In this document: positions 57,107 to 64,000 of the stretch, one piece after another
Layout of the letters: each line of letters starts with the position of its first letter
Position numbering within the stretch: position 1 is the stretch's first letter
Assembly (NCBI GenBank): GCA_020638675.1
Contig: JACKID010000003.1
Span: forward strand, 365,541-429,540
Direction of reading: 5' to 3'
DNA length: 64,000 bases
DNA from: Planctomycetota bacterium
GTDB taxonomy: Bacteria > Planctomycetota > UBA8742 > UBA2392
Position numbers and translations under genes: made by a program
Notes under the pieces: generated by a model
Databases searched by the model: none
What the model was told of the DNA's origin: nothing
Seen by the model: the letters and a program-made list of their open reading frames with translations, nothing else

Positions 57107-57124
57107 TTGGCACAGGTATTGCAT
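57107..57124 (+). promoter_or_regulatory. sigma-54 promoter P4 (surface protein gene)
   Basis: TTGGCACAGGTATTGCAT, matching the -24/-12 consensus, 47 bases before the ATG at 57172. Confidence 0.85.
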
Positions 57125-57171
57125 TCGCCAGCCCAGATACGGATCCAACCAGCAAAATCGGAGAGAGCACT

Positions 57172-59337
57172 ATGAAACGGACTTGGAGTACCATCACCCG
57201 CCGCCTGACACTCGCCGCCCTCGGCTTGGCACTGGTCGGCGGCGCAGTCTTTGCGGCACTGCAGCTTTCGCTGAGCACGCCGGTCGAACTGTCGGTCACG
57301 CCGACGACCGGTTCAGACGGCGGCAACGCCTACAAGGGCAAGCTGCTCTACCTCGAGTACGAAACCGCCCCTGCCTCAGGTACCTATGAGAAAGTGCTGA
57401 TCAGTGTCTACGGCGACTCGCCCGACACCAGCAAGTACGTCTGGGGCTACGACGGCGAGCAGCGCCTGGCACGGGACATCTTTGTGACCCGCTCGACGGA
57501 CCACGGTGCTACCTGGTCGCAGCCGGTCAACCTCACCAACCACACCGGCCTGTCCAGCTCCACCGCTGACCCGGACGGCGTCGGCCCCCTGGGCCAGACC
57601 ACCTTCTGGGGCGACTGCGACAAGCCCACGGTGATCGGCACCAGCCAGACCGGCAAGAACGCGGTGATCATCTTCGGCAGCAGCTACAACGCCCTGCTGA
57701 ACGGAAACCAGAACACCGTCACTTACCCTGAGTTCGGTGGCGTTGAGGTTCCGTTCTACTGCACGTACATCCTGTGGACCAAGGACGCCGGCCTGACCTG
57801 GACCCTGCAGCAGATGTCCGACGGCGAGCGCGACAGCAAGCAGCAGACCGCGTTTGGCACCGGCGCCGGCTTCGCGTTCAGCTGGCAGGAAGACCCGCAC
57901 GGCCTGCAGCCCGGCCAGGCGGAAGGCCCCGGCGACGGCGGCAGCGGCGCCAAGGCCAGCCAGGGTACCGACATCTGGTACACGGCGGCCACTCGCACGG
58001 CCATGAACGGCGCCGGCTTCACCGGCTTCCCGTCCGGCGTGCGCGTCACAAACAACTTCACTTCACGCGACCAGGACAACATCGAGTACGGGCCGGAACG
58101 CTCCTCACGCTGCAACCTTGCCATCGTCGGCCAGACTGTGGTGCTGGCCTATGAAGAGACCAAGGGCCTCGACCAGTTCGACACCGGCAAGTACATCCGC
58201 TACCACACCCACACGCCTTTCAGCACCGTGGCCACCAGCGAGGTCGGCTTTGAAAGTCACGCCTACGGCCTGACGGGGGACGTCACCAAGGGACAAGGCT
58301 GGATCGTCAGCGACCCGTTGGAAAACGCCCGTCGCGTCCGCATTCTCAGCCAGGGCACTCCTGGAAGCACAACGGGACTTACGCTCGCGTTCCTCTACCG
58401 CCAGGGCCTTTATGACGCGGGTGGTCCGTCCGACATCATGGTGCGCACCGCGCACAAGAACACCGCGGACATGAACTCCACCGGGCTGCGCCCTGAGGAC
58501 TTCACGCCCAGCCTGGCGTTCAGCAGCACTGGCACCTATCCGCTGCCGACCGGGCTTACCACGGGCAGCGATCGCGAAATCGCCACGGGCAACGCGCTGG
58601 CCCTGAACCTGAGTTCGCGGCTGGGCCTGACCGCGGACACAGACGACGACAACCTGGAGAACGCCCTGGCCCACCGCGGCGAGATGGACGGCGACGAAAT
58701 CATCATCGGTTACTCATGGACGGACGACGGCATGCTGGCCCGTTACACGGACCTGCGGAACTTCAACTTCTTCATCCGCCGCAGTTTCGACGGCGGCGCG
58801 ACCTGGGATGCACCGCGCAACCTGACAAACATTACAGACACCAAGATCAGCGTACGTGAACCGCGCATTGTCAAAACGCCCAAGAACGTTGACCCGTCCA
58901 CGCCGCAGGCGAACGGGACGTTCTTCGTGGCCTGGGGCACCGAGGTAAACCAGTACGAGCACCTGGCGACCAAGCTGATCAACCTCGACATCTACATCAC
59001 CCGCACCACCAACGACGGCCTGACCTTCGAGACGCCCCAGCTGCTGTCAACGGGAGTTATCGACACCGAGGACGAGGAGTCGCAGCTGCGTCCCGAGCCG
59101 GAAGGTGAAGTGGTCCACGCAGTCTGGATGGACACCGTCACCGCAACCGGTGCCACCAACGTGATGTACAGCAACGGTGTGCCGATCACCGTGCCCGATC
59201 CCGCCAAAGATGACGGCGGCGACGACGACAGCGGCTGCAGCACCGGCGGCAGCGGAAACTCCTGGATGCTGATGCTGGGCCTGCTGGCGCTGGGCGCGCT
59301 GGCGGTACGCGTCGGCGGACGCGCGCGCCGCAGCTAG
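57172..59337 (+). CDS. exported BNR-repeat/sialidase-fold surface protein with Gly-Cys C-terminal anchor
   Basis: A 721-residue protein with a signal peptide (hydrophobic core about 15-30). Asp-box/BNR-like turns recur: STDHGATWSQPVNL near 110, TKDAGLTWTL near 200, SFDGGATWDAPRNL near 540 and TTNDGLTFETPQLL near 615, indicating a beta-propeller. The C-terminus has an acidic Gly/Asp linker, GCSTGG, a membrane helix and an Arg-rich end (GGRARRS), a tripartite sorting signal. It resembles NCBI choice-of-anchor O proteins (from memory). Transcription is from sigma-54 promoter P4 with two enhancer-like palindromes; GGAGAGAG precedes the ATG. Confidence 0.78.
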   Translation: MKRTWSTITRRLTLAALGLALVGGAVFAALQLSLSTPVELSVTPTTGSDGGNAYKGKLLYLEYETAPASGTYEKVLISVYGDSPDTSKYVWGYDGEQRLARDIFVTRSTDHGATWSQPVNLTNHTGLSSSTADPDGVGPLGQTTFWGDCDKPTVIGTSQTGKNAVIIFGSSYNALLNGNQNTVTYPEFGGVEVPFYCTYILWTKDAGLTWTLQQMSDGERDSKQQTAFGTGAGFAFSWQEDPHGLQPGQAEGPGDGGSGAKASQGTDIWYTAATRTAMNGAGFTGFPSGVRVTNNFTSRDQDNIEYGPERSSRCNLAIVGQTVVLAYEETKGLDQFDTGKYIRYHTHTPFSTVATSEVGFESHAYGLTGDVTKGQGWIVSDPLENARRVRILSQGTPGSTTGLTLAFLYRQGLYDAGGPSDIMVRTAHKNTADMNSTGLRPEDFTPSLAFSSTGTYPLPTGLTTGSDREIATGNALALNLSSRLGLTADTDDDNLENALAHRGEMDGDEIIIGYSWTDDGMLARYTDLRNFNFFIRRSFDGGATWDAPRNLTNITDTKISVREPRIVKTPKNVDPSTPQANGTFFVAWGTEVNQYEHLATKLINLDIYITRTTNDGLTFETPQLLSTGVIDTEDEESQLRPEPEGEVVHAVWMDTVTATGATNVMYSNGVPITVPDPAKDDGGDDDSGCSTGGSGNSWMLMLGLLALGALAVRVGGRARRS

Positions 59338-59351
59338 TCAATGCTTCAAGT

Positions 59352-59382
59352 AAAGGGCCGGGACTTGGTGTCCCGGCTCTTT
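59352..59382 (+). terminator. intrinsic terminator of the surface-protein gene
   Basis: A 13-base stem AAAGGGCCGGGAC / GTCCCGGCTCTTT (one mismatch) with a 5-base loop and a T-rich 3' side, 15 bases after the stop. The following 170 bases to the next gene show no sigma-54 promoter. Confidence 0.8.
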
Positions 59383-59554
59383 GCTTTTCTGTCGGCGACA
59401 ACATCAGCAGTGTCCGGGAGTCTGAAAAACTGGTGTTGCACGGATGGTTTGAGAGAACGGACGCATTTGCACTTTCGGCGGGGCGAACCATCGCAAACTT
59501 ACCCGACCCCTCGTTTGTCGGAATCGAATCGAACACGGATCAGGAGGCAGGACT

Positions 59555-62500
59555 ATGAGACCCGGAAGTACACTCTCGATGGCTGTACTGCTGCTGGGGC
59601 TGACACTGGCCCCGGCGCTGGGCGCGGCCACCATCGTATGGAGCGGCGCGGGCGACGGCACCACCTGGAGCCAGGGCGCCAACTGGGTCGGCGGCGTGGC
59701 GCCAACGGCCGCGGATGAAGCATCGTTCGATGGCACCTCTGCCACCGCACCAACCAACGTGACCGGCTTGACCAATACCCTGCAGCGGATCACCGTGAAC
59801 TCGGGTGCCGGCGCGAACCTGAATCTCACGCTTGTGATGACCGGCAACGTGACGCTGACGGGCTCGGCCGGTGCTTCGCTGTTTCTTGGCGCTGGCGACG
59901 CCGTGACGTTTCAGAGCGACAGCGCCACCGTGCGCACCATGGAGATCCAGGCCGACCTGGATTCATCCGGCGGCTCGGGCACCAGCTACACCTTCGCCGA
60001 TACCGTCACGCTCAATACAGCCACCAGCGCCCTCTCGCTGGTGGTGCGCGACCAGAGCAGCCTGTCAGTGCAGGGCCTGCTGTTGATCGAGGCCCCGACG
60101 AACTTCCAGGTCAACAACACCAGCGCTTCCACGACCGTGACGTTCAACGACCTCGAACTGGCGGAGTACTTCATGCCGGCCGACACAGGCGGTACTCCCT
60201 CGGTGACGATCAACGGCGATATCACCTATACGGCCGACAGCTCCGCCTGGGATGACGGGAGCGTATCCGGGGACTTCATCGTGAACCTGAACGGTTCACT
60301 CGTGGATTTCAACAGCCATGACAATCTGGAGTTCGACTTTGATCAATCGAGCGTAGTGGTCGGGGGAACGCTGGTTCTGCAGGACGTGAGTGGCATTACG
60401 TCCTGGTCAGAGCCTCCACGGTTCAACAACCTGACGGTCAACGCCGCAGCGTCCCTGACGCTGGTGGATGGGCTGCCCACGGCGCCTTCGCCTTTCATCA
60501 ACAACAACCTGGTTGTGAACGGTACGCTGGACTTCGGGGACAATGACTTTGTCACTTACGGCAGCGCCGTGACCGTTGGATCCGTCGGCAGCCTTGCAGC
60601 CAGCGCAAGCCCCGGCACTTTCGTCGTGCAGGGCAACGTGGTCTTCACCGGCACGTTCAGCATGCCGCTGAACGTCTACTGCTGGCAGGACTCGGTGGTC
60701 GCGCTCGGCTCGGACGTTACGTTCGACGGCAACGTGACGGTGAACGGCAGCGACTTCGGCGCCGATGAGGACGGAAGCACAACTACAAACATGGCCACGT
60801 TGCGCTTCAACGGCAACTTTGCCACGACTTCCAGCGGGCGCCTGGCGGTCGGCGAAGGCAATCACCACTTCGGCGGCAACATTGACCTCAGTGCCGCAGA
60901 TGATCGGATTGTCGGCCCCAGCGGCGCGAACACCGACCCGACGCTGCACCTGACCGGTGGGGCGCAGGCGATCAGTTTCAGTGCCGGCGGCAGCTACTTC
61001 ATCTGCACGTCCGTAGCTTCCGGCACGGTGGTCACGCAGTCGGGCCGCATGATCCTCGTCGGCGATCTCAACCTGGCGGGCTCGACTCAGACCGACGTCT
61101 GGAACTCGAACACCGGCGCTGAGATTGAAATTGGTGACGGCGACTTCGGCGTGCAGGCCACCCTGACGATCGGAAATGCCGACGCGAACTTCAACGGCAT
61201 CCTGATCAGGGAGGTCGACAACGGCTCGAGCATCTCTGAACACACCGAATACGAGTTCTACCGCGCGCCCGGCGACACGGGCGTGATCCACCTGAGCTGG
61301 TACCTCGAGCTCGAGGGCGACCAGACCGACAACTCGGGCACGGGCGGCGCGACGATCGAGCAGGAGAGCGGCGGTGCAGTCCTGCAGATGACCGGCTGTG
61401 AGCTGATCATCGACAAGACCGTTGTCGACCCGGGCACCAGCGAGCCGCTGGCGGTCATCATCGGCGATGGCGGGTCGGACAGCGTCGTGCCGAGCGTGCC
61501 GCCCCCGCCCGCACCGGCGGACTGGGAAGGCAGTGGCGCAGAGTTCCGTCTCGACGGCGCAACCTTGCGTGCGCCATTCGTGAAGGCAGGCGTTGCCAGC
61601 ATGACCGTCGGCCAACCCGCGCCCCCGGTGACGGAACACATGGGAGCGAAGTTCAGCACAGAGAACGCGTCATACCTGGACTTCAATCTCAGCGGCACCG
61701 GCAACGGGTTGATCGCCGGCCACTACGCCGACATACAACTGGTGGACACGACCGTTCGGGGCGAGGGTGCCTACCAGATCGTCACGGTGCCGGAGACCAA
61801 CTTCACCGTCCTCTACAACTGCGACATCGACCGCGGCACCAGCGTCGGCGGTACGCCGAGCGTCAAGATTTATATCGGCGGCCTGAACGTATTCGTCCTG
61901 GGCAATGACTTGAAAGGCCTGAACGGCAACGGCGTATGGATTCGCCCCAACGCCACCGTGCGGGCCTTCAACGACAACCTGTTCACGACCAACACCGGCG
62001 CAGGCGGCGGGACAACTTCGCACGTCACGCTTCAGGGGCTTGCCGCGGGCAGTAGCGCATACTGGGACAACAACCACTTCGACAACAGCGTGGGCACGGG
62101 CACCGGCGGCTTGTTCGTGAACATCATGTCCGGCAGCAACCCGGTCCAGTTCCGCGTCCCGGCCGGCACACCAAATGGCTTCGGCGTGGTCGGCTTCAAC
62201 GTGACGGCCGCGCAGGCGGAAACGTACGACAGTGACGCCGCAGTGGTCGGCACCGACGTGACCTGGAGCGACACCGCCAACCTCTTGACGGCTACGGATG
62301 AATCAGCGAACGGCCCCGCGGGCGTGATCAGCAACAGCAGCATCGCTCACCAGACGGCAATGCTGTTCGCGCTGACCGGCACCAGCGGCAACCACACGGT
62401 CAACTCGGTGCGCGTGATGCTCGATGCATCGGGCAGCACTCTTGCCGGAAGCGATCTTGCGACGGCCACGCTGTTCAACGATGCGAACTTGAACGGCGCC

Positions 62501-63223
62501 TACGACACCGGAGAGGAGTTGGCGGCTGGGGCGCTGAACCAGGCGATCTCCAACGGTGAGGTGTTGTTCGACATCTCCTCCTCACCCGCACTCGTGCCCT
62601 CTGCAGTGACAGTGCACTGGGGTGTGTCTATCCGGTTCGCGGCCTCCGGCAACGGACTGGACGGATCGCTCGACGTCGTCATGCTGCCCGGCGGCATTGT
62701 GCTCGGCACTCCGGCTTCGGGGATCGTCTCCGGGCTGCCCTTGATCAACAACCTGCCCGTCACCGGCCCGGCAACTCAAATGGTGATCACCACCCAGCCA
62801 GGTGGCGCACCGGCAACCGCCGCGTTGAACCCGCAACCCGTGGTCGAGTTGCGCGACAGCAACGGCAATGTAGTGCTCGGCGACAACAGCACGCAGGTGA
62901 CGGCCGCCATCGGAACCGATCCTGTCGGCGGCAGCACGCTGGGCGGCGTAGTGACAGTGACCGTGCAGGACGGCGTGGCCACCTTTGCTGGTCTCTCGAT
63001 CAACAAGGCAGGAACAGGGTTCACGCTGCAGTTCAGCGCAAGCGGGCTCACCACGGTCACCAGCAGTGCCTTCGACGTGACGGCCAAACCCTCAAGTAGT
63101 GGAGGTGATGGCGGCGACGAAGGAGGATGCAGCACGGACGGCCGCAAAGGCCTGCCACTCCTGATGCTGTTCGCCCTTGCGGGGCTGGCACTCATTGGCG
63201 TGCGTAGGCCCCACCGCACGTAG
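59555..63223 (+). CDS. large beta-solenoid surface protein with Gly-Cys C-terminal anchor
   Basis: A 1222-residue exported protein; the signal ends near LGAA. The N-terminal unit TIVWSGAGDGTTWSQGANW is typical of autotransporter-associated/G8-like repeat proteins, and Asn/Thr/Gly-rich beta-helix sequence fills residues of about 50-900. A bacterial Ig-like segment is near 1080-1180 (QPVVELRDSNGNVVLGDNST). The C-terminus repeats the anchor layout of the preceding gene: acidic Gly linker, GGCSTDG, hydrophobic helix, basic end (RRPHRT). Probably an adhesin or structural surface layer component. AGGAGG precedes the ATG. Confidence 0.75.
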   Translation: MRPGSTLSMAVLLLGLTLAPALGAATIVWSGAGDGTTWSQGANWVGGVAPTAADEASFDGTSATAPTNVTGLTNTLQRITVNSGAGANLNLTLVMTGNVTLTGSAGASLFLGAGDAVTFQSDSATVRTMEIQADLDSSGGSGTSYTFADTVTLNTATSALSLVVRDQSSLSVQGLLLIEAPTNFQVNNTSASTTVTFNDLELAEYFMPADTGGTPSVTINGDITYTADSSAWDDGSVSGDFIVNLNGSLVDFNSHDNLEFDFDQSSVVVGGTLVLQDVSGITSWSEPPRFNNLTVNAAASLTLVDGLPTAPSPFINNNLVVNGTLDFGDNDFVTYGSAVTVGSVGSLAASASPGTFVVQGNVVFTGTFSMPLNVYCWQDSVVALGSDVTFDGNVTVNGSDFGADEDGSTTTNMATLRFNGNFATTSSGRLAVGEGNHHFGGNIDLSAADDRIVGPSGANTDPTLHLTGGAQAISFSAGGSYFICTSVASGTVVTQSGRMILVGDLNLAGSTQTDVWNSNTGAEIEIGDGDFGVQATLTIGNADANFNGILIREVDNGSSISEHTEYEFYRAPGDTGVIHLSWYLELEGDQTDNSGTGGATIEQESGGAVLQMTGCELIIDKTVVDPGTSEPLAVIIGDGGSDSVVPSVPPPPAPADWEGSGAEFRLDGATLRAPFVKAGVASMTVGQPAPPVTEHMGAKFSTENASYLDFNLSGTGNGLIAGHYADIQLVDTTVRGEGAYQIVTVPETNFTVLYNCDIDRGTSVGGTPSVKIYIGGLNVFVLGNDLKGLNGNGVWIRPNATVRAFNDNLFTTNTGAGGGTTSHVTLQGLAAGSSAYWDNNHFDNSVGTGTGGLFVNIMSGSNPVQFRVPAGTPNGFGVVGFNVTAAQAETYDSDAAVVGTDVTWSDTANLLTATDESANGPAGVISNSSIAHQTAMLFALTGTSGNHTVNSVRVMLDASGSTLAGSDLATATLFNDANLNGAYDTGEELAAGALNQAISNGEVLFDISSSPALVPSAVTVHWGVSIRFAASGNGLDGSLDVVMLPGGIVLGTPASGIVSGLPLINNLPVTGPATQMVITTQPGGAPATAALNPQPVVELRDSNGNVVLGDNSTQVTAAIGTDPVGGSTLGGVVTVTVQDGVATFAGLSINKAGTGFTLQFSASGLTTVTSSAFDVTAKPSSSGGDGGDEGGCSTDGRKGLPLLMLFALAGLALIGVRRPHRT

Positions 63224-63240
63224 CCGCAGCACGCAACAAG

Positions 63241-63270
63241 CACAGGCCGGGGATGATTCCCCGGCCTGTG
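63241..63270 (+). terminator. intrinsic terminator of the beta-solenoid gene
   Basis: A 12-bp perfect stem CACAGGCCGGGG / CCCCGGCCTGTG with a 6-base loop, 17 bases after the stop, followed by TCATTCTT. Confidence 0.85.
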
Positions 63271-63714
63271 TCATTCTTGCGCGTCCGGCCATGCACTGTC
63301 GGCGGTGTGCAAAAACCGGCGCCGAGCCCCAAGTGCTGATAGCGGCGTACGGAAGTGAGCAAGTCGAAATACCGACCTCGATCAGGTACGCAAGTCATCG
63401 TGAAGGCTGAACCAAGAAGCGCCCGGCCGAATTGGGCCGGGCGCTGTACTTTGGTAGCGGGGGCCCGATCAGCACTTGAGTGCGGAGTCGAGCTGGGATG
63501 GACTTCGGGGGGGGGGGGCCGGGTCTCGGCGTAGGAGCCTGCGGCGAAGAGCCTTCCGGTCACTTTTCGGACCGGATGATGGACTTCCAACTCCACAGGT
63601 TTTGCCGCTGAAACTTGCCAAGCGGGCATTTTCGGTAAGGACAGGGAAGAGTGTGTGCGGCAGGCCAGTCTTTGGAGGAGACTATAGAAACACCCGCCGC
63701 ACACACTTCAGCGA
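63271..63714. other. convergent intergenic region, no gene recognised
   Basis: About 440 bases between a terminator and the stop of a minus-strand gene. It contains repeat copy C and a run of more than ten G residues near 63508-63518 that could hide a length error. Short ORFs show no family features. Confidence 0.5.
63419..63510. repeat. intergenic repeat element, copy C with hairpin
   Basis: Hairpin GCGCCCGGCC-GAATTG-GGCCGGGCGC (63419-63444), then TGTACTTTGGTAGCGGGGGC, CCGATC, CACTTGAGTGCGGAGTCGAG and GGATGGACTTCGGGG. The hairpin part is shared with copy B and the right part with copy A, so C appears to be the most complete copy. Confidence 0.6.
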
Positions 63715-64000
63715 TCATTGCATTGACCTGCGGCGGTAGAGAGAGCCACCCACGACAACCATCAATCCAAGGAAGAAGCACCAGGTGGTCGCGCCGGAAT
63801 GGTTTGCGGCGCACCCGGCGGAGCCACGTGGCGTCGAAGTGACGGCGGCGCCGGTGATGGTCACCTCGAATTCGCGTTCATGTGTCGCGCCCGTGCTGTC
63901 TGCCACGCGCACCATGAAGGTGTAGCGATTTGTCGCGATAGAAATCGGCGTCCCGCTGATCAGCCCGCTTGCGTCCAGGCTCAGCCCCGGCGGCAGCTCT
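63715..64000 (-). CDS. C-terminal part of a putative-Ig surface protein (runs off the right edge)
   Basis: The 94 visible residues contain a He_PIG-type Ig domain (LPPGLSLDASGLISGTPISI, RYTFMVRVADSTGATHEREF) and end with the third Gly-Cys anchor in the window: AGCAANHSG, a hydrophobic helix and RRRSMQ. The N-terminus lies beyond the window. An internal ATG at 63915 is not taken as the start because the domain continues upstream of it. Confidence 0.75.
   Translation of the reverse strand, partial: ELPPGLSLDASGLISGTPISIATNRYTFMVRVADSTGATHEREFEVTITGAAVTSTPRGSAGCAANHSGATTWCFFLGLMVVVGGSLYRRRSMQ

Noticed and set aside
63419..63510. tRNA gene suggested by the CCCCCGCTACCA-like complement
   Set aside because: No cloverleaf with anticodon arm and T-loop consensus could be drawn; treated as a repeat.
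63500..63522. Poly-G run as a phase-variable tract
   Set aside because: It lies in a non-coding gap between convergent genes and is more likely low-complexity sequence or a length error.
1..64000. CRISPR arrays, insertion sequences, prophage or integrase genes
   Set aside because: No regularly spaced repeats, transposase or integrase motifs were seen anywhere in the window.

Overview
The window reads as a single contiguous piece of a high-GC, Gram-negative, facultatively anaerobic bacterial chromosome. The Gram-negative reading rests on outer-membrane porin-like proteins, lipoproteins and periplasmic cytochromes. No rRNA or other phylogenetic marker is present, so the lineage is a guess. The squalene-cyclase-type repeat protein, putative-Ig/Kelch lipoproteins and Gly-Cys C-terminal anchors would fit Planctomycetota or another large-genome environmental phylum. 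No insertion sequence, phage gene, CRISPR array or tRNA was recognised.

Layout. 0.3-2.8 kb: secreted alpha/alpha-toroid protein. 3.4-13 kb: tightly overlapped carotenoid operon (phytoene synthase, two CrtI-type desaturases, alpha/beta hydrolase, prenyl diphosphate synthase, CruG-like glycosyltransferase, CruF-like hydratase) followed by an XRE-cupin regulator, TspO and a barrel-like protein. 13-17 kb: two cobalamin-binding radical SAM proteins. 17-18.3 kb: cysK behind a candidate cysteine-sensing leader peptide and attenuator. 18.5-33.6 kb: a denitrification and electron-transfer island with a Kelch lipoprotein, a CuA-type nitric oxide reductase-like heme-copper complex, a SCO/SenC protein interrupted by an in-frame UGA at its second metal-binding Cys codon, a cytochrome b/ferredoxin/MvhD fusion, cytochrome cd1 nitrite reductase NirS, cytochrome c, a third B12 radical SAM protein, a NosR-like membrane protein and a porin. 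33.6-36.2 kb: two Rrf2 Fe-S regulators flanking a tryptophanase. 36.3-44.6 kb: a complete class I benzoyl-CoA reduction cassette (had, oah, dch, bcrCBAD, SDR). 44.6-47.6 kb: two DUF2249-hemerythrin proteins, an iron-centre repair (RIC) protein and a TetR regulator. 48-51.6 kb: pentaheme cytochrome, radical SAM protein, 1-Cys peroxiredoxin. 51.7-59.3 kb: NtrB-like kinase, receiver protein, frameshifted sigma-54 activator and four transcription units each with a near-perfect -24/-12 promoter. 59.5-64 kb: surface proteins with related Cys-containing C-terminal anchors.

How it fits together. The genes describe respiration of nitrite and NO coupled to anaerobic aromatic-ring degradation. An AT-rich motif of about 22 bp recurs before the NO reductase unit, nirS, the radical SAM genes, the porin and the tryptophanase, with a weaker copy before the ring-reduction cassette. 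This suggests one regulon, possibly read by the NsrR/IscR-like Rrf2 proteins encoded in the middle of it. Hemerythrins and RIC would protect the oxygen- and NO-sensitive iron enzymes.

The most notable candidates are the selenocysteine SCO protein with a SECIS-like hairpin 29 nt after the UGA, the cysK leader peptide with two mutually exclusive hairpins, and the sigma-54 mini-regulon with paired TGCGGA-N4-TCCGCA activator sites.
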